Source: CAYPCH01 sp964409165 (GTDB lineage: Bacteria > Bacillota > Clostridia > Acetivibrionales > Acetivibrionaceae). Taken from it: a stretch of DNA of 24,854 nt. Shown here piece after piece: positions 6,012 through 15,055 of the stretch; within the stretch, counting starts at the first letter, position 1, and every line of letters starts with the position of its first letter. Location of the stretch: contig CAYPCH010000050.1 in the NCBI GenBank assembly GCA_964409165.1, forward strand, positions 1-24,854, given 5' to 3'. The notes beneath the pieces were generated by a model that did no database searches, was not told the origin of the DNA, and worked only from the letters and a program-made list of their open reading frames with translations. The translations under genes and the position numbers were made by a program.

Positions 6012-8732
6012 TTAAAATTTATCTATAGTACCAAGAATATATCTTTTTAATAGAGCGTAGTCAGTAGAGTTCACTGAACCATCTTCATTTAAATCCGCTG
6101 CCTCGTAAAATTTTCCTTCTTCCTCTTTTATATCAAATTTTAATGTTCCCAGGATATATCTTTTTATTATAGCGTAGTCAGTAGAGTCTATACTACCATC
6201 ATAATTTACGTCTCCAAGTTTTACTGTAGGCGTTGGAGATGTAGTTGAAGTTTCGCCAATTAGCTTAATATTGTCTACAATAAATTTGCCTGACTTGGCG
6301 TTACTATACATAAAATGAATAGCATTTACCTTGTCCAAATCAAGGGTACCACTCATATCCTGACTTGGTGGCTGGTAATCAGGTCTTCTTATGAAGTTGG
6401 AAAACGGTATCTCTATGGTTTCCCATGAAGTATCCGGGGTTAAGGTATAAACCCAATGTTCTCCATCTTCACCCGGTGTTAAACCCTTTTCAGAAATCAG
6501 AAACCTGATTTCGTTTGTAGAAGTATCTACTGATTTAATATCAAAAGATATCTTAAGCCACTCGGACCAATCGTCTTCAACTCCATTGGCAACACCCCAG
6601 TAAGAGTCGCTTCCTCCAACGTAAGTTATTTCCAAACCGTCTCCTGATTTTCCATTTACAGTCTGCAAAGAAACTGTCGCACCTTCTCCATAGTAAGCAT
6701 CCCATTTTACCCGACCTTCAAAATCGTCATGCATTTTCTCTCCAACTGCAGGTGTTACAGGAGGCTTTGGAGTTGTAGTGGGTGTTATCGGTATTGGAGT
6801 AATTGATGGAAATGATCCGGGATTCATGATTGCATTTAGAACTTCTGTGTCAAAGGTACGAGTATCCCTGTTGTAAATACCCATATCATATTCCAATGAC
6901 CCGAAAACTCCATTATCCCAAACGGAACATGCAAAACCACGGTTTAAAGCCAAGTCACTAATAAAATCATACCATTTTAAGCGTGAAGGTTTATCTGCAT
7001 ATGCCATTACAGCAAACTCACCAAGATAAACAGGAATGTTGTTTTTTTCAGACCAGTTTTTAACATAATCAAACACCCTTGCCATATTATCCATATCAGC
7101 TTGTGTTCCCCAAGTACCTTTCCAGTTATGTGTAAAATCAAATGGGTCATAGTAGTGGAAAGTTGCCATCAAATTAGGATCATTAGGAATACTCAGGTTG
7201 GAGAGTGTATTATAACTGTTCCAAAAATTTGAACCGAGAATAACAATACGGTTAGGATTGTTTTTACGGATTATATTTAATATCCTTTTGTTCATATCAT
7301 TTATCTGGCTGTCTGTAATATTTCCATGAGACTCATTTAGAATTTCAAATAACAGGTTCTCTGATTTATCTTTAAACCTTTCTGCTATTTGCTCCCATAT
7401 CTTCTCAAAGCGTTCTATATTACCATCGTAGTCTTCCATAATCCATTCATCATGGTGAGAGTTTAAAACAGTAACAAATCCTTTTGATAGAGACCAGTCA
7501 ACAACCTGCTCAACTCTATCCATAAAAGTCTTATCAACAGTATAAGGATATGATTTTCCAGAATGGTTGTCCCACCTTACAGGAATTCTAACATTCTTAT
7601 AGCCTGCAGTTTTAAAATCGTCAAAATAGTATTCCATGGCAACTTTTGACCAGTCACCCTCATACGGAGGTTCAAGGGTATTACCCAGATTGGTTCCCAT
7701 TCCCATTTTTATTACCATTTCTTTTGGGCTGGTATTATTACCGGAAGTTGAAGTAGGAATTGGAGACGAAATTATAGTAGGTGTTGAGCTAGGTATTGGG
7801 GTAGGAGCAGATGTACCAACAGCTATAGCCTTTTTAAATGCCTCAAGGGTTGCGGCACTTGAATTTATTCTCCAGTCAGTCTCTTTATTTTCACTAAACC
7901 ACACAGCAGCAAATATCTTATCATAAGATGTTCTTATTGTGTTAAATGACTCAGTAACCCATTTTGCCTTATCTCCTCCAATTTCAGTCGATGCAAATTC
8001 TGCTAAAATGATGGGTTTGTTTATTGTTTTTATTGCATTATAGGATTGTAAAAAAATCTGATCAAATGTTTGCCATACACTTCCCCATGATTGAGTAGTA
8101 CCCCAGTTATAGCCGTCAATCGAAGTATAGTCCACATAGTTATCACCAGGATAGAAACCAAGAAAACTTGTACCTTCACCTACATTGGAGCAGTTTACAT
8201 TATGTACCCATTTGACATTTGAAACGCCATTATTGCGGAAAATATCAACGACATGTCTGAAGGCTGCTTTATATGTTTCGTTTGTATTTACCTTGTTTTT
8301 GTGTCCTATGGCCCATGGATACCAATCGCCATTGGCTTCATGAAGTGGTCTCAACCATATTTCCTTACCATAAGACTTAATATCCTGAGCCATTCTATTT
8401 AAGTAAGAATCTGCTTTGCCATTATTGATATCAACAGTTGTATATTCCCATGGCTCCCATGTAATCATCAATACCGAACCGTTATTATAAACGGCATCTG
8501 CATAGGGTTTCACATAACTAAAATTAGTTGACCAGTCAATAAACTGGTGGACAATATCAAGTTTCTTTTGCTGAAGTTCTTGATATCTGTTTATATCAGC
8601 TTGTGCAGGCTGAGTTCCTACCCATGCACCAATTTTTAATTCCCTGTTAGCATCGCCGCCGTATACTTGAACAGAAACAATGCATGTAAGCATGCTTAAA
8701 ACCAGTAAAAACACCAAAATTCTTCTAAACAT
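6012..8732 (-). CDS. celH: Cellulosomal bifunctional glycoside hydrolase: GH26-GH5-CBM11-dockerin (CelH / Lic26A-Cel5E type)
   Basis: A 906-residue secreted enzyme. In order: signal peptide (about 1-25); GH26 module (30-305) with acid/base Glu132 in RPLHEANG and nucleophile Glu245 in ILAEFAS, 113 residues apart; Pro/Thr/Ser linker; GH5 module (335-636) with acid/base Glu467 in EILNESHG and nucleophile Glu572 in YLGEFAV; a second linker; CBM11 (661-827); and a type I dockerin (839-906). Both dockerin repeats have Ser-Thr at the cohesin-recognition positions, as in C. thermocellum. The enzyme should cut beta-1,3-1,4-glucan and beta-1,4-glucan and dock on the scaffoldin outside the cell. An ATG at 8747 overlaps the ribosome site GGGAGG, so the ATG at 8732 is the start. 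Divergent sigma/anti-sigma genes and a shared motif suggest control by that sigma factor. Confidence 0.95.
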   Translation of the reverse strand: MFRRILVFLLVLSMLTCIVSVQVYGGDANRELKIGAWVGTQPAQADINRYQELQQKKLDIVHQFIDWSTNFSYVKPYADAVYNNGSVLMITWEPWEYTTVDINNGKADSYLNRMAQDIKSYGKEIWLRPLHEANGDWYPWAIGHKNKVNTNETYKAAFRHVVDIFRNNGVSNVKWVHNVNCSNVGEGTSFLGFYPGDNYVDYTSIDGYNWGTTQSWGSVWQTFDQIFLQSYNAIKTINKPIILAEFASTEIGGDKAKWVTESFNTIRTSYDKIFAAVWFSENKETDWRINSSAATLEAFKKAIAVGTSAPTPIPSSTPTIISSPIPTSTSGNNTSPKEMVIKMGMGTNLGNTLEPPYEGDWSKVAMEYYFDDFKTAGYKNVRIPVRWDNHSGKSYPYTVDKTFMDRVEQVVDWSLSKGFVTVLNSHHDEWIMEDYDGNIERFEKIWEQIAERFKDKSENLLFEILNESHGNITDSQINDMNKRILNIIRKNNPNRIVILGSNFWNSYNTLSNLSIPNDPNLMATFHYYDPFDFTHNWKGTWGTQADMDNMARVFDYVKNWSEKNNIPVYLGEFAVMAYADKPSRLKWYDFISDLALNRGFACSVWDNGVFGSLEYDMGIYNRDTRTFDTEVLNAIMNPGSFPSITPIPITPTTTPKPPVTPAVGEKMHDDFEGRVKWDAYYGEGATVSLQTVNGKSGDGLEITYVGGSDSYWGVANGVEDDWSEWLKISFDIKSVDTSTNEIRFLISEKGLTPGEDGEHWVYTLTPDTSWETIEIPFSNFIRRPDYQPPSQDMSGTLDLDKVNAIHFMYSNAKSGKFIVDNIKLIGETSTTSPTPTVKLGDVNYDGSIDSTDYAIIKRYILGTLKFDIKEEEGKFYEAADLNEDGSVNSTDYALLKRYILGTIDKF

Positions 8733-8780
8733 TAATTTTCCTCCCATTAATAAATAATGAATAAATTTTTGTCACTTATT

Positions 8781-8812
8781 AGGTTGTACTCCGTAAAATA
8801 ATAATAGTAACG
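8781..8812. promoter_or_regulatory. Bipartite motif, copy 1 (celH side), candidate alternative-sigma promoter
   Basis: AGGTTGTACTCC, 14 bases, GTAACG. Read towards celH it is CGTTAC-N14-GGAGTA, placed so that a transcript would begin some 40 bases before the celH ATG. The motif resembles no standard sigma-A promoter. Its use by the neighbouring ECF sigma is inferred. Confidence 0.45.
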
Positions 8813-9010
8813 TTTTTATTTTAGAAAAAAGAATTTTAAATCAATTGCATAAAAAATCTGAATACTTGAATTTTTTAAATTCCACCTCTCATTAAACCTA
8901 TACTCTCTAATATTTCACTATCAAAAACCAAACATCTCCCCCTTTTAAATGTCATAAAAGTCTTCTCTATTACTAGTTAAATCTATATGTAAACTATATA
9001 CTCTCTATAA

Positions 9011-9042
9011 AGGTTATACTCCCCAAAGTTAGAAAGGTAACG
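9011..9042. promoter_or_regulatory. Bipartite motif, copy 2 (sigma side)
   Basis: AGGTTATACTCC, 14 bases, GTAACG, with the same words and spacing as copy 1 and the same orientation on the plus strand. It lies about 200 bp before the sigma start codon. It could drive the sigma operon or be a second celH promoter. Confidence 0.45.
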
Positions 9043-9237
9043 ATTTATGCAAAAAAGAAAAAATTGATATAAAAAAATTGATGTTTAGTACCTTTATTGA
9101 TATAATCAAGGTAAGTACTTGAATTTTTATTATAATTAATTACTGCTCTCTCTAACTGTGAGTTTATATCTTTATGTCTTTCACCATATCTATTTCAAAC
9201 CAAACTACTAACCTTTATCTTTCAAAGAGGTGATATA

Positions 9238-9798
9238 TTGGTAGATAACCGGACTTTAGTTTCCAATACATTAAATGGCGACATGGAATCGTTTTCCTTG
9301 CTTGTACAAGCCTATCAGGCGCAGCTTTATAATTTTATATATAAGATGACCAATTCAAAAGAGGATACTGAAGATATTCTCCAAGAAGTTTTTGTAAAGG
9401 TATATAATAATCTTTATAAATATAATGATAATTTTTGTTTCTCCACCTGGATATATAGTATTACCGTTAATACCGTTAAGTCATCCTATAAAAAAAAGAA
9501 ATGCAGACCATCAAGTCATTTTGTTGATGGCTTAATAGAGGAAATTTCAAGCTCAGATAACGATCCTGAATTAATAATGGAAGTTAAAGAGCACTACATA
9601 AAAATTATTGAAGTAATTGATAGCCTTAAAGAAAAACAAAAAACTGCTTTTATATTACGGTTTTTAAAGAACTTTTCCTATGAAGAAATTGGAAACATTA
9701 TGGGTACTTCTCAAGAAGCCGCTAAGATGAAAGTCTATAGGGCAAAAACCATACTTGCCAAAAAGCTTGAAAATATGAAGGAAAAGGGTGTTTTTTAA
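9238..9798 (+). CDS. ECF-type RNA polymerase sigma factor (sigma24C-like)
   Basis: A 186-residue sigma-70-family factor containing only regions 2 and 4. Region 2 (about 14-85) includes EDTEDILQEVFVKVY, which binds core polymerase, and the FSTWIYSITVN promoter-melting segment. Region 4 (about 125-180) includes LKEKQKTAFILRFL and the helix-turn-helix SYEEIGNIMGTSQEAAKMKVYRA read in two parts. The start is TTG, 5 bases after AGAGGTG. The stop overlaps the ATG of the anti-sigma gene by one base (TAATG), so the two are co-translated and probably made in fixed ratio. Divergence from celH and the GH5-type anti-sigma partner match sigma24C-Rsi24C of C. thermocellum. It probably transcribes polysaccharide-degradation genes when released. 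Confidence 0.9.
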   Translation: MVDNRTLVSNTLNGDMESFSLLVQAYQAQLYNFIYKMTNSKEDTEDILQEVFVKVYNNLYKYNDNFCFSTWIYSITVNTVKSSYKKKKCRPSSHFVDGLIEEISSSDNDPELIMEVKEHYIKIIEVIDSLKEKQKTAFILRFLKNFSYEEIGNIMGTSQEAAKMKVYRAKTILAKKLENMKEKGVF

Positions 9799-11498
9799 TG
9801 AAATGTGGTTATTTTGAGGATATTATAAATTATGATGAGGGCTCTTTGAATACCGAGAGAGCCGAACAAATAAAAAAGCATATTCAGACATGTGAAGAGT
9901 GCAGAAGTTTTCTAGAAGCACTCATGATATCAAGAAAGTATATTACTAAAGAACCAAAAATAGATAAGAATTTTTATATGAGGGTTTTAAATACAGTTGA
10001 TAAAAAAAGATATAAGGATAGTAAAATAACGTACAAGCTGCCTCGCTATATGAGAAAGCTAAAACCTGCCTTTGGAGTTATTGCTGCTGTCTTTGCGTTA
10101 GTAATGCTGATAAATTTTAACGGATTTTTTGGTAATCTTAATATTCTTAACACTGGCAAAATAAAAGATTACAGCAAATCCCCCTATAATGTAGAGACAA
10201 ACCTGGAATTTTTACGGACTAAAGGTCAAAATATTATAACTTCTAAAGGCGAAATTTTTAGAATAAGAGGAGTTACTCTAACAAATAATTTCTGGGGCAA
10301 TTGGATTGACGGTATATCAGAAAAATTGCAATCAGAAGGCAATGATCCTGTTATACGTCCGGTAGTACAGGATTCCTGGGTATTAACTGATAATGATTTT
10401 GAACGTATTAAAAATCTTGGTTGTAACACTGTTCTATATGACATTAATTATCAGCTTTTTGCTGAAGATAACCCTAACAGAACAGAAAATATTGAAAGGC
10501 TTAAAAGTCATATAATTCGTTTTTCCGCCATGGATATATATACTGCTGTTATGCTAATGGTTCCTCCTGGATTGGATTCAACCAATGATATTTATGAAAT
10601 GTATAAGCCTGGTTCCGTTCGTGTTAAGTCGGTATTTGAAGACGACACATACTATTCACAATGGGTAAGTATGTGGAAATATTTAGCCAATGAACTTAAA
10701 GATTTCAAGAGTGTTGCCGGTTATGGACTAATAAATCAACCTCGGGTTCCAACCAATGAAGAAGGTGGAATTGAAATCTTTAAAAACCGTTTAAACAATG
10801 CATGCAAAGAGATTCGCAAGATTGACAAAAATCATATAATATTTGTACCTGAATACAACAGCAGAGAGGCCAATTCTGGAGAATCTTACTGGGATAGCAA
10901 ATCAAACAGCTACAAGGTTGAAAACGGCGAGCAAGGTATCATCTGGGAAAGAGGGCTGGTTAAGGTAAGTACAGATAATGTTGTTTATTTGTTTCATTTT
11001 TTTGAACCTTATGATTTTGCAAATAACGGTATCGGAAGCTTTGATGCCTCTATTTTGGAAGATCAGGTTAAAAACCGTTTCAATTGGGCAAAAGAAATTG
11101 GAAATGCTCCCTTATTGACTGAGTATGGGGTATCTAGAGTAAATGAAATGGATCAGCGTCTTAAATGGTTGGAAACAGTTCACTCAATTTATGACAAGTA
11201 TTCTATATCGGCATCATACTTTCAATACAAATCTTCAACAGGGTCATACGTTAATATGAAAACCGGCTTCAACCCAATTTATGGCGAATACATTAACTGG
11301 AATAGAGAAATTACCCTTAAAGACGGATCCTATTTGTTTAACTATGAAGACGCGGCACAGGCTGCAAAAGATAATAGCTTTGTAGAAGTACTTGAAAATT
11401 TCTATCTGAAAAATAACAGGATTGAAGCAGTATCATTACTTGACAATAAACCCCTTTTAGATTCGCTACAGGAATTCTGGAAACAAACTATTGAGTAG
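9798..11498 (+). CDS. Membrane anti-sigma factor with extracellular GH5-like sensor domain (Rsi24C-like)
   Basis: A 566-residue protein. The N-terminal cytoplasmic part has the zinc anti-sigma pattern HxxxCxxC (His28, Cys32, Cys35, with Cys3 nearby). One transmembrane helix follows (about 90-110), with positive residues before it. The remainder (about 135-540) is an external GH5-like barrel: KGQNIITSKGEIFRIRGVT at the start, a HFFEPYDF segment (His400) and LLTEYGV with the expected nucleophile Glu442. At the acid/base position the usual N-E-P reads N-Q-P (Asn313-Gln314-Pro315, codon CAA at 10737-10739), so hydrolysis is probably lost or strongly reduced. The likely role is to sense cellulose or related polysaccharide outside and release the sigma factor inside. 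The gene is coupled to the sigma gene by TAATG. Confidence 0.9.
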   Translation: MKCGYFEDIINYDEGSLNTERAEQIKKHIQTCEECRSFLEALMISRKYITKEPKIDKNFYMRVLNTVDKKRYKDSKITYKLPRYMRKLKPAFGVIAAVFALVMLINFNGFFGNLNILNTGKIKDYSKSPYNVETNLEFLRTKGQNIITSKGEIFRIRGVTLTNNFWGNWIDGISEKLQSEGNDPVIRPVVQDSWVLTDNDFERIKNLGCNTVLYDINYQLFAEDNPNRTENIERLKSHIIRFSAMDIYTAVMLMVPPGLDSTNDIYEMYKPGSVRVKSVFEDDTYYSQWVSMWKYLANELKDFKSVAGYGLINQPRVPTNEEGGIEIFKNRLNNACKEIRKIDKNHIIFVPEYNSREANSGESYWDSKSNSYKVENGEQGIIWERGLVKVSTDNVVYLFHFFEPYDFANNGIGSFDASILEDQVKNRFNWAKEIGNAPLLTEYGVSRVNEMDQRLKWLETVHSIYDKYSISASYFQYKSSTGSYVNMKTGFNPIYGEYINWNREITLKDGSYLFNYEDAAQAAKDNSFVEVLENFYLKNNRIEAVSLLDNKPLLDSLQEFWKQTIE

Positions 11499-11561
11499 TT
11501 TTTATAGTCACCCTTCCCTTAACAATTTGTGGTTTTTGCATTAGTGATATAAACTGTATTT

Positions 11562-11597
11562 ACTAGGAGTATAGCCCCTGCGGTCTATACTCCTAGT
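11562..11597. terminator. Palindrome between convergent genes, probable bidirectional terminator
   Basis: ACTAGGAGTATAG and CTATACTCCTAGT form a 13-bp perfect stem with a 10-base loop. T-tracts are poor on both sides. The last part of the right arm with its flank is tandemly duplicated (11589-11605 and 11606-11623). It separates the anti-sigma gene from the oppositely oriented protease gene. Confidence 0.6.
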
Positions 11598-11639
11598 TAT
11601 AAAAAACTCCTAAGTTATAAAAACATATTCTGTTACAAG

Positions 11640-14204
11640 TCACTGGTTGTAACTATTCAAACATTTTACCAGCATAGTTACTATCTCAGCCCTGGTTATT
11701 GTATTGCCCGTTCTTATCGTATTGTCCTCGTAACCTATAACAATATTGTTTGCATACGCTACAGATACATAGCCTCTTGCCCAATCCGGTATACTGTCAT
11801 AATCTTTGAAGCCTTTGAGTTTATCTTCCGACGGCTTTATCTTGAAAGATTTCATCAGCATAACAATAGCCTCTGCCCTGCTGATTTCCTTATTTGCTCT
11901 AATCGTTCCATTCGGATAACCTGTGATTATTTCAAGCCGGACAGCTTCCTTTATATAACCTTGTGCCCAATCCGGAACTTCTGACCCATCTTCAAAGTCA
12001 AGTCCTGCTTCTGCTTGCGGCACAATACCCTTTGCCTTTATAAGCAATACTGTCATTTCTGCTCTGGTAATTCTCTTGTCAGGCTTTACCGTATTATCTT
12101 CGTAACCTGTTATAATGCCTTTTTTGAGTAGTTCCAATATAGCCTGTCTTGCCCAGTGCTTTTCAACTTCCATGTATACTTTTGCCGGAATTTCTTTCTC
12201 TGACTCTTCATCCACAACCTTTTCTTCAATCTGCGCAGTTGTATTTTCCGGTGTTATTAATGGTGTTACGGTTGGTGTTACAGTTGGGGTAGGTGTATCT
12301 TCAATAAAGACATTCTGATTATTGGAACCTGACCCACTTGACGTTTTTTCTGTATTGGGTTTGCTTTGGTTTGCAGGTGAAGTTAATGCCACAGATGTTG
12401 ATGCAGGCGTAGGTGTAGGTGTAGGTGTCAGTAGTATTGTTGATGAGGGTTCAGGTGCTGTCGGTGTCGGTTCAGGTGATACAGTTAGTGTTGGTTCAGG
12501 CATTACCGATGTCGGGGTCGGTGTATTTATTGTTGGTTTCTGTGTTGATGTTGGTGTTGATGCCGATGTTGGTGTTGATGTCGGTGTTGGTGTTGATGTC
12601 GGTGTTGATGCCGGTGTTGGTGTAAAATCAGGTTGCTCATCATCTCCCGGTTTTCCTGCCTTACCAACTATCTTTGCATTGCTCCATCTGCTCATTTCAG
12701 CATTTTCATCAAAAGAGAAAACCGATCTTACTCTAAAAATATAACTGTTTTCACTTTCATATTTATCTACTTCATATACATTTTGAGATACACTAACTAT
12801 CTTATCCCTGTTAACTTCGAGTTCATAGGATAACGCATCTGAATCCTGGCTCCATTGCAGAACATACTGTTGACTGTTTTCTGAAATAATTATCTCACTT
12901 TGAAACGGTCTTTCATAAATATCTGAATAAACAGAGGAGAATACATCAACAATTCCCGATGTATAAACCTTGTTTTCTAAACTTTTCATTTGAAAAACAA
13001 GGTTTTTTATCCTTTCAGCTATATTTTTCATATTTTCATCGGAATACTCTGAATAAACAGCACAAGCAATACCGGTTACAAACGCTGCTGCCATTGATGT
13101 TCCGCTCATTAAACCATATGTGCTGCCCGGTAAAGTTGAATAAATAGATTCTCCTGGTGCAGCCAAAGCAATGTCATTGCCAAAGCAGGAAAACCCGGAC
13201 AATTCACCGCAATTATCTACAGATGCAACTGATATTATATTATCAAGCGGAAAACATGCCGGATACATTGGGCTTTTGTCTGAAGATTTACCCGTGTTTC
13301 CTGCAGCACACACAAATAGCATATCCGACTCTTTCATACAATCTAATAATGCCTGATCGTGGACAGGACTCCCCCAACTGCAGTTCATTACCCTTGCTCC
13401 CATTTCTTCAGCATACTTGATAGCCTTTATTGCTGAAACAGTATCTGAACCAATTGACATATCCATTAATTTTATCGGAAGAATTTTTATTTTAGAAAAA
13501 ACTCCACATATACCTTTATCATTTGATACTGCGCCAAATATTCCGGCAAGGTGGGTTCCATGTTTGTCATTATAAACAAAATCCCATACAGTATTGTCAT
13601 TATTAAGAAAATCCCAGCCATTTATATCATCTATAAATCCATTTCCATCATCGTCAATCCCATTTCCCATAATCTCTTTTTCATTTACAAAAATATTCTC
13701 TTTCAAATCTTCATGCGTTATATCTACAGATGTGTCTGCAAGGGCTACAATAACTTCCTTACTAGTATCAAATTCAAAGCTCTCAATAAACTTTTTAAAA
13801 TTAATATCTATACCCGGAATACCTTTTTGAGAATAGACTTGCCCGGAATTTACAAGCCCCCATTGCTGGTTATAATATACATCCTCAACAACTGACATTA
13901 TTTGCAATTCATGATTTTGTTGAATATATTCAACTCGCGGATCATCTATAAGATAGTTTTTGATATAATCAGAACTGGTTTTGTCATGAGCCTTTAGATA
14001 CTCCATATTTGAGTAAATCTTTTCTGTGGTAATGTTTAAAGGAATATCCTCACCTGAAAAATCAGCACCTTCTTTGAATTTTATTATGTATTCGGCAGGA
14101 AACACACCTTTATCATGTTTAGCTTGCGCAATAGTATCGTCGGTACTAAAAGTACAAATAAATAAATAAACAGCAATAAAAAATAATAACTTAAATCGAA
14201 TCAT
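11640..14204 (-). CDS. Cell-surface subtilisin-like serine protease with SLH anchor (S8 family)
   Basis: An 854-residue exported protein. It has a signal peptide (about 1-27), an I9-like propeptide (about 33-100) and an S8 subtilase domain with Asp157 (VALADTS), His215 (NDKHGTHLAG), oxyanion Asn303 (AAGNTG) and Ser370 (MSGTSMAA). A fibronectin III-like domain (about 430-515), a long Thr/Pro/Ser linker (about 527-650) and three SLH repeats (about 680-854) follow; each SLH repeat has a GY.(N)(G/T).I/V core and TRAE or SRAE. It should be held on the secondary cell-wall polymer and cut proteins at the surface. A frame opens at 14237, but the ATG at 14204 follows GGGGG by 5 bases and begins the signal peptide. 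Convergent with the anti-sigma gene; a functional link is possible but unproven. Confidence 0.93.
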   Translation of the reverse strand: MIRFKLLFFIAVYLFICTFSTDDTIAQAKHDKGVFPAEYIIKFKEGADFSGEDIPLNITTEKIYSNMEYLKAHDKTSSDYIKNYLIDDPRVEYIQQNHELQIMSVVEDVYYNQQWGLVNSGQVYSQKGIPGIDINFKKFIESFEFDTSKEVIVALADTSVDITHEDLKENIFVNEKEIMGNGIDDDGNGFIDDINGWDFLNNDNTVWDFVYNDKHGTHLAGIFGAVSNDKGICGVFSKIKILPIKLMDMSIGSDTVSAIKAIKYAEEMGARVMNCSWGSPVHDQALLDCMKESDMLFVCAAGNTGKSSDKSPMYPACFPLDNIISVASVDNCGELSGFSCFGNDIALAAPGESIYSTLPGSTYGLMSGTSMAAAFVTGIACAVYSEYSDENMKNIAERIKNLVFQMKSLENKVYTSGIVDVFSSVYSDIYERPFQSEIIISENSQQYVLQWSQDSDALSYELEVNRDKIVSVSQNVYEVDKYESENSYIFRVRSVFSFDENAEMSRWSNAKIVGKAGKPGDDEQPDFTPTPASTPTSTPTPTSTPTSASTPTSTQKPTINTPTPTSVMPEPTLTVSPEPTPTAPEPSSTILLTPTPTPTPASTSVALTSPANQSKPNTEKTSSGSGSNNQNVFIEDTPTPTVTPTVTPLITPENTTAQIEEKVVDEESEKEIPAKVYMEVEKHWARQAILELLKKGIITGYEDNTVKPDKRITRAEMTVLLIKAKGIVPQAEAGLDFEDGSEVPDWAQGYIKEAVRLEIITGYPNGTIRANKEISRAEAIVMLMKSFKIKPSEDKLKGFKDYDSIPDWARGYVSVAYANNIVIGYEDNTIRTGNTITRAEIVTMLVKCLNSYNQ
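12370..12625. repeat. Low-complexity repeat encoding the Thr/Pro linker
   Basis: Tandem and imperfect units of GGTGTT, GATGTC and GATGCC on the plus strand, read on the minus strand as Thr-Pro-Thr-Ser repeats of the protease linker. Length variation between strains is likely. Confidence 0.8.
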
Positions 14205-14297
14205 TTGATCCCCCAAAACGCAACAATATTCGTTCACGCTAAATTTTCAGATGGCCGAACCTTCGATGGAACTAGACTTCGAACCCAATATATATTT

Positions 14298-14801
14298 TTA
14301 TCTATAGGTATCAATCTCTTCAAATATCTTTTTAGCATTTTCCACATGTGGAGGCATCGCCATAATAAAAATCACCATTCTATCCTTGCGGATAACGCTA
14401 ATATAGAAATCTTCCATATCTAAAACATACTTATTTGATGCATCACTGTCTGATTCAACACCTTGTAAATCTTCAGATTCATAATTTTGCTTGCGATCAC
14501 TTTTTATATCGTTATAAATATTTATAGCGCTTTGCGGATTTTCAGTTGTAATAGCCCCAATACTAATATCACCGGAATTCAATAAATGATAATCTAATAT
14601 TTTACAACCGAACAGCTCATCCAAATCTATATTCTGTTCTTTGGTAACATCTTCAAGCTTATAACCATATTTGGTTATAGTCTCAATAACAAAACGAGAG
14701 TCAATTACCTTGACAGTCTCACTGCACCCCACAATTACAAATAATAACACTAAAACAATTGTGCTTACCTTTCTTAAGTCAAACCTCGTTTTTTTCCCCA
14801 T
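14298..14801 (-). CDS. Lipoprotein of unknown function
   Basis: A 167-residue protein with a lipoprotein signal: positive N-terminus, hydrophobic stretch and a lipobox ending IVGC (Cys26). After the Cys there is no recognisable domain. The sequence is mixed alpha/beta in character, acidic in the middle (about 105-122), and ends with a segment mentioning FYISVIRKDRMVIFIMAM, which looks like beta-strands. The ATG at 14801 has a GGAGG site. The protease gene starts 93 bp downstream on the same strand without a clear terminator between them, so the two may be co-transcribed. I do not recognise the family. Confidence 0.75.
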   Translation of the reverse strand: MGKKTRFDLRKVSTIVLVLLFVIVGCSETVKVIDSRFVIETITKYGYKLEDVTKEQNIDLDELFGCKILDYHLLNSGDISIGAITTENPQSAINIYNDIKSDRKQNYESEDLQGVESDSDASNKYVLDMEDFYISVIRKDRMVIFIMAMPPHVENAKKIFEEIDTYR

Positions 14802-14858
14802 CTCAGACCTCCAAAAACAATTTTGTGTAACAGTTTTATATTTTGATTAACAATATTA

Positions 14859-14900
14859 ATCACGAAAATGACTCAACATTGAAAAACTAATTTTCGTGAT
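14859..14900. repeat. Dispersed intergenic repeat, copy 3 of 4, inside an inverted repeat
   Basis: The core at 14860-14880 has two mismatches to the 21-bp consensus. It is the left arm of an exact 11-bp inverted repeat, ATCACGAAAAT (14859-14869) and ATTTTCGTGAT (14890-14900). It lies 59-79 bp upstream of the lipoprotein start. The rest of the 14802-15055 gap holds only a weak hairpin (TGCGATA/TATCGCA, about 14922-14945). Confidence 0.6.
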
Positions 14901-15055
14901 ATTACATTAAGGAAATTGAAGTGCGATATAAAATCTTTATCGCATTCAATATACATTAATTTTATAACATTATCGGATTAATTACAATTTTGACTAATGT
15001 TTTTCAGACCAATTTTCACACCAGTATAAAATTGAAGATATCATTATCACAAATT

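Larger units (their letters stand above)
8733..9237. promoter_or_regulatory. Divergent regulatory region between celH and the ECF sigma gene
   Basis: 505 bp without a gene, very AT-rich. It appears to be built from two related blocks in the same orientation. Each has AGGTTRTACTCC-N14-GTAACG (8781-8812 and 9011-9042), and each is followed further on by TACTTGAATTTTT (about 8863 and 9115). TATACTCTCTA also occurs twice (8899-8909 and 8997-9007). It should hold the promoters of both celH and the sigma/anti-sigma operon. Confidence 0.6.

Noticed and set aside
12115..12744. Plus-strand open frames rich in Val-Gly repeats
   Set aside because: They are antisense images of the Thr/Pro linker of the SLH protease. 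The low-complexity codons keep several frames open.
14238..14297. Minus-strand GGTTCGAA-like word resembling a tRNA T-loop
   Set aside because: No acceptor stem, D-arm or anticodon arm can be folded around it.
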